NCBI RefSeq assembly: GCF_036965045.1
Contig: NZ_JBALOV010000025.1
Location: 124,001-188,000 of the forward strand
Direction of reading: 5' to 3'
Source: Ferdinandcohnia sp036965045
GTDB lineage: Bacteria; Bacillota; Bacilli; Bacillales; Bacillaceae_L
Length of the DNA stretch: 64,000 nucleotides
Made by a program: the position numbers and the translations under genes. Shown piece after piece: positions 34,625-44,400 of the stretch. The first letter of the stretch is position 1, and each line of letters opens with the position of its first letter. The notes below the pieces were generated by a model that searched no databases, was not told where the DNA came from, and saw only the letters and a program-made list of their open reading frames with translations.

Positions 34625-36226
34625 TTAAAGTTTAAACTTGTACATATTCTCGAATAATGTTTTAGAGATATTAGATAATTCAATTGATTGTGCTTGTAAT
34701 GATTTAAACAAATCAGATAGCGTAATTGTCATATCTGTAGTAGAAGATGTATTATTATTAGAAATTTCACGAACTGCATGTATTCTAGACTTGATATCCT
34801 TGAACTCTTCTTTATTGGTCAATGAATCTATTTTTTCTTCAAGAGCATCTAAGAAATCTATAATTTCATAATTGTCTTCTCTAGCCCTAGAAGTTAAATC
34901 AACAGATAGCGCATACGCCTTTTCAACAGACTCATCAGCCGCTGTCTTTAACTCTAAAGATAAATTTTGTACTTTTTTAGCTTCTTTAGTTGTATCTTTT
35001 AAAACCTTATTTAAGGTACTTGTCATTCGATTCGTACTGTTAGAAAGGTCTGCTAACTCACCTTTTCCTTTAATTGTTGACTTAGTAGAAAAATCTCCTG
35101 ACTCAAGAGTTTTGATTTGAGTTATAATCACTTGAATATCTTTGTATATTCTTCCGAAGAATCTAGTAGATAGAATAAATAATGCCAGTAACGATATTAA
35201 GCTAAAAATTATCAGTAATGTTGCCATACTTTTTAAAGGTTGACTTAAATGGTCATAATCTAAACCAACGTAAATTGCTTTTCCATCAGAAGTAGGAATA
35301 AACACTTTATAATAAGTATTACCTCCTAATTCTTCTTTGTATGAAACTTGTTTAGGCGTTTTGACTAAATTTACAAGTGTAGCTACATCCTTTTCAGTTT
35401 TAGACTCGAACGTCCCATAGTTAACTGCCTTCCAATCTGATATTTCAATTTCCAGTAGTGAAGGGTCTGCATACACTTGTGGGGTTAGAACCGCAAGTTC
35501 TAAAACATTTTTATTTGAATTTAGAACTGTCTTAATCCACATATCTGGTCCAACTTCTTGAGTAAAGTTATAAACCTCGTTTGCTTCAATATAAGGATTG
35601 ATGATATAATCTTTCCCTTCAGGTTTGTAGTATCCATATTTGAAGAAAGTAGGCTTTTCAGTGTTAGAACCCGATGGCGCAATAGGAAGTATCATTGTAT
35701 TTTCTTCTTTATATGCTCCAAAGAAATCAGGAAGTTCTTCCTCATAATATAAAGCATGAAGGATTTGATATACAGGTGATTCTTCACCTAAGTACTCTTT
35801 AAAGCTAAACCCTATATCTGTTGGGGTTGTAGACTTTACTCCCATTACACCTTGATCACCTTGTTCTGTAAGTAGGGTTATACCTGCAATACCAAATTCA
35901 TCTATTAGATCCACTAACTCTTCGTTAGTAATTTCTTCTAAAGGCTTATCCCCAAGTCTGTCATCGATACGTTCTGCAATTAGCTTTAATTTTAGGTCTA
36001 ACTGAAGTTCAATGGCTTTTGTTGCCATCTGAGTTTCAATCATTCCTTGTTCTATACTTTTACTTACTTTTTGGGCCTCTACTGCTACATCAGACTCAAT
36101 TTTCTTACTAAGGTACGTATATTGAAATGCACCTGAGCAGACTAAAATGATTAAAAGAACGATTAACATTGTAGTAGTAAATTGTCTTTTTAAGGTACTT
36201 CTGACTTTCTTTATGGTTTCTGACAT
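34625..36226 (-). CDS. Two-helix membrane sensor with HAMP-like and coiled-coil region, no MCP tip
   Basis: 533 residues. TM1 is at about 18-38 (MLIVLLIILVCSGAF), then an extracytoplasmic domain of about 300 residues (Cache-like by length and layout), TM2 at about 340-358 (LLIIFSLISLLALFIL), and a HAMP-like segment (KDIQVIITQIKTLESGDFS). The cytoplasmic helices resemble a chemoreceptor but lack the conserved NLLALNASIEAARAG-type tip, so normal CheA coupling is unlikely. GGAGG precedes the ATG. It lies inside the pterin/ligase cluster and may feed the partner-switching proteins. The ligand is unknown. Confidence 0.8.
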   Translation of the reverse strand: MSETIKKVRSTLKRQFTTTMLIVLLIILVCSGAFQYTYLSKKIESDVAVEAQKVSKSIEQGMIETQMATKAIELQLDLKLKLIAERIDDRLGDKPLEEITNEELVDLIDEFGIAGITLLTEQGDQGVMGVKSTTPTDIGFSFKEYLGEESPVYQILHALYYEEELPDFFGAYKEENTMILPIAPSGSNTEKPTFFKYGYYKPEGKDYIINPYIEANEVYNFTQEVGPDMWIKTVLNSNKNVLELAVLTPQVYADPSLLEIEISDWKAVNYGTFESKTEKDVATLVNLVKTPKQVSYKEELGGNTYYKVFIPTSDGKAIYVGLDYDHLSQPLKSMATLLIIFSLISLLALFILSTRFFGRIYKDIQVIITQIKTLESGDFSTKSTIKGKGELADLSNSTNRMTSTLNKVLKDTTKEAKKVQNLSLELKTAADESVEKAYALSVDLTSRAREDNYEIIDFLDALEEKIDSLTNKEEFKDIKSRIHAVREISNNNTSSTTDMTITLSDLFKSLQAQSIELSNISKTLFENMYKFKL

Positions 36227-36241
36227 AATCTGTCCTCCATA

Positions 36242-37681
36242 TTAAATTAGTGATTTTAGTTTGACTTTATCAATCTTATTAGATATTAAAGGCATTTCAT
36301 CTATAAATATTACTTTATCAGGAATTTTATAAGCTGAAATTCGACCTGAACAATAAGAACGAATATCTTTAGTTGTTACCCCGTCAGCAACTACAAAAGC
36401 CACAATTTGCTCTCCATAAATATCATGAGGTACACCTACAACTGCGACATTTTTTATTCCTTCAATCTGTTGAAGAAAGGTTTCTATCTCATTCGATATT
36501 ACCTGTCGACCAGCTTTTTTGATAACATCCTTCTTACGACCCACTATCTTGAAAGTTCTATCAGAAGGAAACTCTACTAAGTCTCCTGTTTTAAACCATC
36601 CATCTTCAAAGGCTTCTTGTGTAGTAACGGGATTATTGTAGTATTCCGTGAACATACTCCCTGTTTTTAACCACAATTCACCATCTACTACTTTATACTC
36701 AGCTTCATCGAATAAGGTTAACACGATCTCCTCATCGCCATTATCAGTAATTACCCCATCACCTATGGCTCCTGCTTCAGAGCTACCTAAAAGGGTTACG
36801 AATGTACAATCTTCTATTAGAGGGAAGGCTTTTAAAATACTAGGTGTTACTTTTTCTCCAATAAAACATACAAGTTCTAATTTCTTTAAGACTTCAGGTT
36901 TTAGTCGACTAGCAAAATTATAAAGTGATTTAAAGATTGAAGGTGTAGTCATCACTTTATTTGTATTTGTTTTTTCAATAGTTTCTATCATTTTTACTAG
37001 ATCAAACTCACTTGCTACAACTAAGTTTGAACCTGCCTTTATTACTGATTTCATAGCTACAACTGCACTGAAAGTACTTATAGCTGCATATATAAACATA
37101 TTATCTGTTGGTTTTAAATCCCAACATTTGAAAAGACAATCATAAGTAAAATCGAAAATACTGTTACCAAATACTATCCCTTTAGGTTGACCTGTACTTC
37201 CTGATGAGAAAGTTACAAACTCTCCTTTGGCAGAGGTATTACTCTTTTCGATACGACCATAATTAGTTTTATCCCACGTAGTACAATCATCAGAAGTGAA
37301 GATTGTAGTTTTTGTATCCCTTCCCTCTGCCCAGTCTTTTATGAGTGTCGAGAAGGAAAAACCTGATAACTCATTAATAGTGAAAATAATATGAGGGTCA
37401 AGAGAATTTAATACCCCTAATAAGTCATCTGTCCTCGACTGTAAGCTAACAGGTACTAGCGTTGCGTTTAGCTTGTTGACTGCAAAGAATAAAGGAATAT
37501 ACTCCTCTACTACATTTACTAATACTGCTACTGCTTTACCCTTTAAATCCTTATAGTCTAACAAAGCCTCATACCTAGCAATCTCAGTTTTTAATTCTCC
37601 TGCAGTAAGGCTTTTTGATAGAGATGATAAGGTTACATTCCCATCATCCAACCCTGTTAGTATATTTTCATAGAAATTCAT
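36242..37681 (-). CDS. ANL-superfamily adenylating ligase (copy 1)
   Basis: 479 residues. Adenylation core motifs are seen in order: TFSSGSTGQPKG (A3), FIGEKVTP, GSSEAGAI (A5), WFKTGDLVEF (A7), GRKKDVIKKAGRQV (A8) and the catalytic Lys in NKIDKVKLK (A10). It should activate a carboxylic acid and load it on the 79-residue carrier protein encoded just upstream, whose stop overlaps this start in ATGA. The layout recalls DltA-DltC. Acid specificity (amino, aryl or fatty) cannot be read. It is a close paralogue of the ligase at 39137-40588. Confidence 0.9.
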   Translation of the reverse strand: MNFYENILTGLDDGNVTLSSLSKSLTAGELKTEIARYEALLDYKDLKGKAVAVLVNVVEEYIPLFFAVNKLNATLVPVSLQSRTDDLLGVLNSLDPHIIFTINELSGFSFSTLIKDWAEGRDTKTTIFTSDDCTTWDKTNYGRIEKSNTSAKGEFVTFSSGSTGQPKGIVFGNSIFDFTYDCLFKCWDLKPTDNMFIYAAISTFSAVVAMKSVIKAGSNLVVASEFDLVKMIETIEKTNTNKVMTTPSIFKSLYNFASRLKPEVLKKLELVCFIGEKVTPSILKAFPLIEDCTFVTLLGSSEAGAIGDGVITDNGDEEIVLTLFDEAEYKVVDGELWLKTGSMFTEYYNNPVTTQEAFEDGWFKTGDLVEFPSDRTFKIVGRKKDVIKKAGRQVISNEIETFLQQIEGIKNVAVVGVPHDIYGEQIVAFVVADGVTTKDIRSYCSGRISAYKIPDKVIFIDEMPLISNKIDKVKLKSLI

Positions 37682-37917
37682 TTAGATAACCCCTCACTTA
37701 CTATGGAATAAAGACCGCCAACAGTAGCTGTTTTATCCGCGTTTTCTATAAAGTTACTAAAAGAAACTTGATAATGGTCAGCTAACATAGTTGTCAAATT
37801 TACCATTTGAAGGGAATCAACATCTAACTCATCCCTAATATTTGTTTCTTCAGATACTTCGACTTGTTCTTGCTCAAGCAAGTCGAACATTGTAGCTGTA
37901 AAATCATTAAATGTCAT
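37678..37917 (-). CDS. Acyl/peptidyl carrier protein (copy 1)
   Basis: 79 residues, four-helix carrier. Ser35 in LDVDSLQMV is the 4'-phosphopantetheine site. The start overlaps the hydrolase end by 11 bases and the stop overlaps the ligase start by four, so hydrolase, carrier and ligase are one translational unit. No phosphopantetheinyl transferase gene is present in the window, so it relies on a cellular Sfp/AcpS-type enzyme. Confidence 0.9.
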   Translation of the reverse strand: MTFNDFTATMFDLLEQEQVEVSEETNIRDELDVDSLQMVNLTTMLADHYQVSFSNFIENADKTATVGGLYSIVSEGLSK

Positions 37918-39001
37918 TGATATTTACTCCCTTGAACCATTCAGCGGAACGGTGTCTTATTTCGCCTAATTTATTATCACAACAGTGCGCCTCATTTTCG
38001 TATATTATGAAACGTTTTTCTTCATCAAAGTTGTTATACACTCGCTTTAATTCTTTACCATCTATTAAGAGGTCTTTCTCACCATGTACGATAACAATAT
38101 TACTAATATCAGAAACACTATCTTCCTCAAATGTAGGTAAATACCCTGTATCAAAGTCTACTAGCATATTACTCATACGGTTTCGGAAATAATCAGGAAG
38201 TCTAATATTAGATGCATACCTAGTAGGTGGACTTACCGATACGATCTTATCTACTAGTGGATGTCTACTTGCTTCGATCGCCCAAGCACCACCTGAACTT
38301 GTTCCGAATAGATTGATAGAGAGATTAGGAAACTTTAAGTGAGCAAATTCCACTACCCCTTTAGTAAATTCCTTCCATGATTGGTAGTCAGCTTTATGAC
38401 CATGAACCATTAAGGTTTCCCCTTGACCAGTCCCGTCAAAACTTATCACTACTAACCCCTCATTTACGAAGTCTTGTTCATACAGATAGAATTCTTCCTT
38501 TGTAGAGTCAGTCGGAGTGACAAGGATAACCACGCCTTGAGGTTCAGACTCTGGTAAGTGAATACGACCACCATAGTTTTTACCGTTAATTGTTAAGGTA
38601 TGACGAAAGACTTCACCAGCAGATACTTCATCAGCAAGGTCGAACAAATCTAGACACTTTTTATACCAGTCGGCTCTTATACCGTGGGGTTCAGGGTACA
38701 CCCACTGTGCAAGGTTTAGATAAATACCTGCTTTACGGTAGTTTTCTTCTGCCTTAGCAAAATCATTACTAGATTTGAAGGTGTCTGCTTTTTCTTTGTA
38801 CTCTTGGGCTTTATTAGAAAGTTCTGTAACCCAACCTTTAGCAGTAATCATTTTTGATTTATGTGCTTTGACAAAGTCTTCATCAATACCATGTACATAC
38901 CAACGACTCCAAAAACCATTATCCATCATACTTGCAAGAATGGTTTTTTTAATAATTGTATCGGTGGACATTTCCTGTAACTTAGTTTGTAACTTTTCCA
39001 T
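37907..39001 (-). CDS. Alpha/beta hydrolase, FrsA/DHPON-hydrolase/Ayg1-like (copy 1)
   Basis: 364 residues. Same layout as the copy at 30359-31435: helical half (FWSRWYVHGIDEDFVKAHKS; AEENYRKAGIYLNLAQWVYP), TDSTKEEFYLYE, SFDGTGQGET, nucleophile GTSSGGAWAIE, acid HGEKDLLI, His in NEAHCCDN. ATG 39001 has AGGGAGA upstream; the upstream TTG frame lacks a site. Being directly coupled to a carrier protein suggests it acts on a carrier-bound or carrier-derived product (release or chain cleavage), which is inference. Confidence 0.87.
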   Translation of the reverse strand: MEKLQTKLQEMSTDTIIKKTILASMMDNGFWSRWYVHGIDEDFVKAHKSKMITAKGWVTELSNKAQEYKEKADTFKSSNDFAKAEENYRKAGIYLNLAQWVYPEPHGIRADWYKKCLDLFDLADEVSAGEVFRHTLTINGKNYGGRIHLPESEPQGVVILVTPTDSTKEEFYLYEQDFVNEGLVVISFDGTGQGETLMVHGHKADYQSWKEFTKGVVEFAHLKFPNLSINLFGTSSGGAWAIEASRHPLVDKIVSVSPPTRYASNIRLPDYFRNRMSNMLVDFDTGYLPTFEEDSVSDISNIVIVHGEKDLLIDGKELKRVYNNFDEEKRFIIYENEAHCCDNKLGEIRHRSAEWFKGVNINDI

Positions 39002-39136
39002 TTTCTTCTCCCTTTTCAAAAATTAAAAATATCGTAGAATCACTTTATGGGTTTTTAACAGAGTCGGGATGCCAACTTCATTGTAACCCCTGGCCAAGTG
39101 ACTTCTTTGTTGAATAACCTTTCATCTCTCGACACA

Positions 39137-40588
39137 CTATTTTGCCTCCGCAATTAACGCTTTTAATTTTTGTTTATCTACTTTATTATTTTTTAAAGGT
39201 ATTTCTTCTAAAAAAATGACCTTATCAGGAATTTTGTAGGATGATACTCGACTTGCACAATAAGAACGAATATTTTTTGAAGTCAAATTTTTTGCTGCTA
39301 CAAATGCTACAATCTGCTCTCCATAGATATCATGCGATGCTCCAATGACCGTAACATTATTTACCCCTTCAATTTTTTGAATCACACTCTCTATTTCACT
39401 AGCAACTACGTGACGACCACCCTTTTTTATCACGTCTTTTTTTCTACCTACAATCTTAAAGGTTCCGTCATCACCAAACTCTACTAAATCTCCTGTTTTA
39501 AACCATCCGTTTTCAAATGCTTCATCCGTTAAAGATTTACTATTATAGTATTCAGTGAACAAACCTCCTGTTTTTAGGAGTAACTCACCATCAACTACTC
39601 TATGTTCGGCTTCATTGACTATTTTAAAGTCAATATCTTTAGCATCTTTATCCGTTATATAACCATCGGCAATTGAACCAGCTTCTGAACTACCTAAATG
39701 AGATAGGAACTTACAATTTTTCATGATTGGAAAATTACTTATATAGTTTGGTGATACCTTTTCGCCTACCACGCATACCAATTCCAATCTTTCTAAAACT
39801 TCTGGTTTTAAATTACTTGCAAAATTGTAAATGGCCTTGAAAATGGATGGTGTGGTTGAAATTTTATTACATTTCCATTTATCCAGTATTTTTACGATTT
39901 TTAACAAGTCAAAATCGTCTGAGTGAATAAAATTCGCCCCACTTTTTATGATTGTGTTAATTCCAGTTACTCCGAATAGAGAACTTGTAGGTGCAAAGAA
40001 AAAAATATTATCCGAGGGTTTTAACTCCCAACTACTGTGTAAACATTTGAAAGTATGTTCAAATACACTATCTTTGAAAACAATACCTTTAGGTGTTCCA
40101 GTACTTCCTGATGAAAATGTGATAAAATCCCCTCTATTATAAAGCGAAGATTCTTCTTCGCCACCTAAGGAAGTTGTGTGGAAACTTTTATAATCATCTG
40201 TTGATATAACGAGTGTTTTTGTTTTATTCCCTTCTGCCCATTCACTTATTACTTCAGAACAGTTAAAACCCTTAATCATGTTATCTGTGAAAACAATATG
40301 TGGGTATAGTGAATCTAATACCCCCACCAAATCATCTCTTTTGGACTGTGTGCTTAAAGGTATTACTGTTCCTTTGAGATTACGAATTGCATAGAATAAA
40401 GAAATATTTTCTTTTACGGATTCAACTAATATTGCTACCTTTTTACCTTCTAAACTATCTATACCAAACATAGATTGATAAAAAGCAACCGATTCTTTAA
40501 TATCTTTTACAGAGTATCCACGATCCAAGTTAGATAACGATAAATGATCGTTATCTAACCCTTCTATTACACTGGTATAAAAACTCAC
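39137..40588 (-). CDS. ANL-superfamily adenylating ligase (copy 2)
   Basis: 483 residues, clear paralogue of copy 1 along its whole length. Motifs: TFSSGSTGTPKG, VVGEKVSP, GSSEAGSI, WFKTGDLVEF, GRKKDVIKKGGRHV and NNKVDKQKLK with the catalytic Lys. It starts with GTG at 40588 overlapping the carrier stop (GTGA). The 135-base gap to the next gene (39002-39136) holds no gene; a GGCC-rich stretch (CTTGGCCAGGGG) is present without a recognised function. Two ligase-carrier pairs suggest two acids, or a duplication under way. Confidence 0.9.
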   Translation of the reverse strand: MSFYTSVIEGLDNDHLSLSNLDRGYSVKDIKESVAFYQSMFGIDSLEGKKVAILVESVKENISLFYAIRNLKGTVIPLSTQSKRDDLVGVLDSLYPHIVFTDNMIKGFNCSEVISEWAEGNKTKTLVISTDDYKSFHTTSLGGEEESSLYNRGDFITFSSGSTGTPKGIVFKDSVFEHTFKCLHSSWELKPSDNIFFFAPTSSLFGVTGINTIIKSGANFIHSDDFDLLKIVKILDKWKCNKISTTPSIFKAIYNFASNLKPEVLERLELVCVVGEKVSPNYISNFPIMKNCKFLSHLGSSEAGSIADGYITDKDAKDIDFKIVNEAEHRVVDGELLLKTGGLFTEYYNSKSLTDEAFENGWFKTGDLVEFGDDGTFKIVGRKKDVIKKGGRHVVASEIESVIQKIEGVNNVTVIGASHDIYGEQIVAFVAAKNLTSKNIRSYCASRVSSYKIPDKVIFLEEIPLKNNKVDKQKLKALIAEAK

Positions 40589-40821
40589 AGCTTTTCCTCC
40601 GTTACAATGGTGTATAATTCACCTACAATATCAATCTTGCTGCCGTTTTTAATAAACACACGAAACGGAATTTTGTAATGCTCCGCTAGACTTGTAGTTA
40701 AATTAACCATTTGAAGTGAATCTATGTTTAAATCATCTCTTAGACTAGATGTTTCAGTTACTTCTACTTCCTCTAAATCAAGTAAATCAAACATTACTGT
40801 AGTAAAATCCTTAAATGTCAT
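40585..40821 (-). CDS. Acyl/peptidyl carrier protein (copy 2)
   Basis: 78 residues. Ser35 in LNIDSLQMV is the phosphopantetheine site; very similar to copy 1 (both begin MTF-DFT and share DSLQMVNLTT). First intact gene after the riboswitch. It overlaps the remains of a hydrolase gene by 11 bases, exactly as copy 1 overlaps an intact hydrolase gene. Confidence 0.9.
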   Translation of the reverse strand: MTFKDFTTVMFDLLDLEEVEVTETSSLRDDLNIDSLQMVNLTTSLAEHYKIPFRVFIKNGSKIDIVGELYTIVTEEKL

Positions 40822-40861
40822 GAATACTTATCCCCCTAAACCATTTCGCAGAACTGTGTTT
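40811..40861 (-). pseudogene. C-terminal remnant of a third hydrolase copy
   Basis: The minus strand reads KHSSAKWFRGISIHDI then stop (TAA at 40811-40813), aligning residue for residue with the end of the hydrolase at 37907 (RHRSAEWFKGVNINDI, stop). It overlaps the next carrier gene by the same 11 bases. Upstream the homology ends at the riboswitch terminator, so the rest of this hydrolase has been deleted. Confidence 0.8.
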
Positions 40862-40870
40862 AATTACAAT

Positions 40871-41056
40871 AAAAAAAGCCCACCAAAAGGATATTGGCGG
40901 GCATGTTGAATAGGTAAATAGTCGTAGTTCAAAACAACTAGTTAACCTGCGCAACAAATTCTGTTCCAATCCTTTTCGGTAACCCGGCGATCATAGCTAA
41001 TATAGCCTTAGACCCGTAGCTTTGCGTCCCTATCTTTCAATAGATTTGCCATTGTC
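40871..41056 (-). promoter_or_regulatory. c-di-GMP-I (GEMM-I) riboswitch heading the pterin/ligase cluster
   Basis: Aptamer core on the minus strand (about 41056-40972): AATGGCAAATC, tetraloop region TTGAAAGAT, GGGACGCAAAGC, a hairpin, then CGCCGGGTTACCG. About 70 bases of linker follow, then a terminator: GCCCGCC (40896-40902) / GGTGGGC (40878-40884) and T7. The linker shares CTATTTACCTAT with the riboswitch at 46299-46430. The carrier gene starts 50 bases after the terminator. On or off polarity not determined. Confidence 0.92.
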
Positions 41057-41077
41057 GAAGGTATTCTCTTACTTAAT

Positions 41078-41104
41078 ATATCGGCATGTTATCTCGTATG
41101 TTGG
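41078..41104 (-). promoter_or_regulatory. Possible sigma-D promoter of the cluster
   Basis: The minus strand has a perfect sigma-D -10 box GCCGATAT (41078-41085), 15 bases after CCAA (consensus TAAA). It lies 22 bases before the riboswitch. The -10 match is exact; the -35 match is poor. Confidence 0.5.
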
Positions 41105-41378
41105 AATGGTAAATAGTACCTGTGTGGTATGTAAATAAAATGACGAATAGAACCTATTTATTATTCCAATAAAAAAACAAATAGTACTTATGTAGTACAA
41201 ATTAAAAAACAGCGTCTTTTATACTATCATTTTGACGAATTTTGTCAATTATTAATATCACCAGGTATTCCTATTTTTAAGGATTTAACTAGGAAGGTAT
41301 TCCTATTTTCAGGGTGGAAGGGTACTGATTGGGAAGGAGAAACAGACGTAGTGTAAGATATTTAGTTATTCTTTTACA
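41105..41378. repeat. AT-rich spacer with two short direct-repeat pairs
   Basis: No gene is seen between the cluster promoter and the terminator of the giant protein gene. It holds GGTATTCCTATTTT twice (41264-41277 and 41296-41309) and an imperfect pair starting AAATAGTAC (41111 and 41179). These may be promoter-binding sites or remnants; no function assigned. Confidence 0.45.
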
Positions 41379-41422
41379 TGAAAAAGGCATCCAAATGCAG
41401 CTAAGCTCCATATTGGATACCT
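41379..41422 (-). terminator. Rho-independent terminator of the giant FN3 gene
   Basis: AGGTATCCAA pairs with TTTGGATGCCT (one mismatch), followed by TTTTTCATG on the minus strand, nine bases after the stop codon. Confidence 0.88.
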
Positions 41423-41430
41423 CTCAAAAA

Positions 41431-44400
41431 TTATTTAATTACTTTCATTTCAGTTTGGCCTTTTACTATGAAATTGCCTAGTTTTCCTTCGAAGTTCATC
41501 ATCATTTGACCACGAACCCAGAAGAAGTCTTGTCGTTCGAACTTGAACTGACCTTTTTTCGCTTGTTGGTAATAGCCTTTTTTTGATGTTAGGGCCGAAA
41601 CTCCATTAAGAGTTACTTCATCTAAATCAAAGTCTGTAGGGCTATACCCCATTGGTAACAAAACTTGAACGGTGAATACACCTTTGTTTCCATTCATAAC
41701 CTTAGGCAATACTTCAACAGTTGCTGGAATATAAACAAGGATTGTTTTTGTAACCTTTGTTGTCCATCTGGCGTGATCTGTTGCTTCAATCTCAATTACA
41801 TATTGACCTGGTTGGTCGAATGAAATATTTCCACCGTTTTGAACAATTTGACCATTCACAGTCATTTGTTCATGTGCAACTCCAGATAGATTATCAGTTG
41901 CAGTATAAGCTAATTTTAAATCTGTTCCCAACGCATACTCGTCTGCTAGGTCTAGGTTAATGGTTGGTGCAGTTTTGTCGATTTTGACCTGTACGGTTTG
42001 AACTTCTTCAACATTTCCTGCTAAGTCAACACTGTAGAAAGAAACTTCAGTTATTCCTTCTTCACTTACTATTAGGCTTGTACCCTCTACAAACTCAGAG
42101 CCGTTTATAGAATAGAATGTATGAGCTACTCCGCTTAAGTTGTCGGTTACTGATAACTCAACCTGGACTTCTTCGTTAGACCATACCTCTTCAACATTTG
42201 ATGTTGTTTCTGGTGCTGTTTTGTCCACTTTAACTTGTACTGTTTGGACATCTTCAACGTTACCTGCAACATCTACACTGTAGAAAGATACTTCGGTTAC
42301 ACCTTCTTCACTTACTATTAAGCTTGTACCCTCTACAAACTCAGATCCATTAACAGAATAGAATGTTTGAGCTACGCCACTTAAGTTGTCAGTTACTGAT
42401 AACTCAACTTGTACGTCTTTTTTAGACCATACATTTTCAACATTAGAAGTTGTACCAGGAGCTGTTTTGTCCACTTTAACTTCCACAGTTTGGATATCTT
42501 CTTTATTCCCCGCTTCGTCAATACTATAGAAATAAATATTATTCACTGCTTCTTCTTTGACAATGAAGCCTGATCCTTCTACAAAAATAAGACCATCATA
42601 TGAATAGAACGTTTTAGCAACACCACTTAAGTTATCGGAAGCTGTTAGTTCTACTAAGAAGTCCTTATTGTTCCAAGCATCTTCTACATTTGATAATGTT
42701 GTTGGTTTTGTTTTGTCAATCTTTACTTCAGCTGTTTTTATTTTTTCCGTATTACCGACTTTATCAACAGAGTAATAATCAACCTTGTGGGTCCCTTCCT
42801 CTTGGATCGTGAATGAAGTTCCCTCAACGAATACTCCATTATCTAGAGAATAGAATGTTTTTTCAACCCCTACTTCATTATCAGTAGCCGCTAGACGGAC
42901 ATCAACACTCTCATTCACCCAATCAGTCGGTGCATCGATTGATGTAACAGGCGCTTCTTCATCGATAATCAATTTAGCAAGTACAACATTTGAAGGAGCT
43001 GACTCTCCAAATGAATTACTAACAGAAGTAACAATATATTCATGGTTTGCATATGAAAGATTATTGATTGTATAAGATAGATTATTAACCTTTTCAGCTA
43101 TTAAAACTTTCTCTCCATCAATAATTTCATAGATGTTATATCCATTTGCATAGGTTACGAAATCCCAGCTAATTCTTGCACTTGTATCGCTTAATAGTTT
43201 CAAGGTTGCGACAGGTGGTTGCATAACTGGATAGATGATATTTTCTGTAATCTGGTTTGAAGGAACGGCTTCACCGAAAGTAGTATGATAAGCAATTACT
43301 TCAAAGGAATGGCTATCTTCGGTTAAATTATAAACTTTAGTGCTTGTTGCTGTTCCATCATAAACTTGCTTTCGACTATCGGCGGTTATTTGATACACTT
43401 TATATCGATTTGCCCAATCAGCCTTTGTCCATTTTAACGTAATATTGTTTACGTCATTAATTACTCCCTCTAGCTGGGCCGGCTGTACCTCAGGCCAGAT
43501 TAATGTTAGCTCAATTGAACTACTCTCAGGAGACTCATCAAAACGGTCACTATAAGAATGGACGACATAGTTGTAATCACCTTCAGGCATATTACTGAAT
43601 GTCATTGATGTACCTGTAGTTTTACGTTGGAATACCTTTTCTCCATCGATCATTTGATACACATTGTATTCTTTTGCAAACTCTACCTTATCCCATTTAA
43701 GGATGATGTTATTTCCGTTTGAAATACTGTTTGTCACATTTTCAGGTGCCTGCATGATAGGATGAACCAAAGTAAGCGAAATCGCACTACTTTTTGGAGA
43801 TTCTCCAAAGCGGTCACTGTATGAATACACCTCGTATTCGTAGTTGCCTTCAGGTTGATTTGTAAATGTATTACTCGTTCCTGTTACTGTTTTTAGTAAT
43901 ACTTTTTCACCATCTATAATTTGATAGATATTGTAAGACTTAGCGTAATCTGATGAAGTCCACTTTAATTGAATGTCATTACCGTTCAATATATTTGTTG
44001 TTAAGTTTTCAGGGGCTTGCATAATTGGAAATACTACTTCTAAAGAAACAGTGCTACCCTCTACTGATTCCCCAAAACGTTTACTTACAGAATGGACAAC
44101 ATAGGAATGTTTTCCCTCAGTTACATTGCTTATTGTATATATATTCGAAGTAATATTTTTCACTAATTCCTTTTGGTCACCTATTACCTCATAGACATTG
44201 TAAGAATCAGCATAATCAGCCTTTTCCCATGAAAGTTTAATATCATTTCCATTAACAATAGCAGGGTTAAGATTTGCTGGGTTCTCCATTTCTGGATGGA
44301 CCAAGTTTACAAATATTTCAGCCCCAAACTTCGATTCACCGTGAATTGTAGAGTTTGAATGAACGACTAAATGGTAGTCTCCTTCAGGTTGGTTCGTAAT

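Noticed and set aside
34625..36226. Annotation as an ordinary chemoreceptor
   Set aside because: The conserved cytoplasmic tip present in the true receptor at 6050-7546 is absent.
41431..41600. Search for an LPxTG/LPxTA sorting signal at the end of the giant protein
   Set aside because: The C-terminus (ending EMKVIK) has no such motif, hydrophobic span or basic sorting tail.
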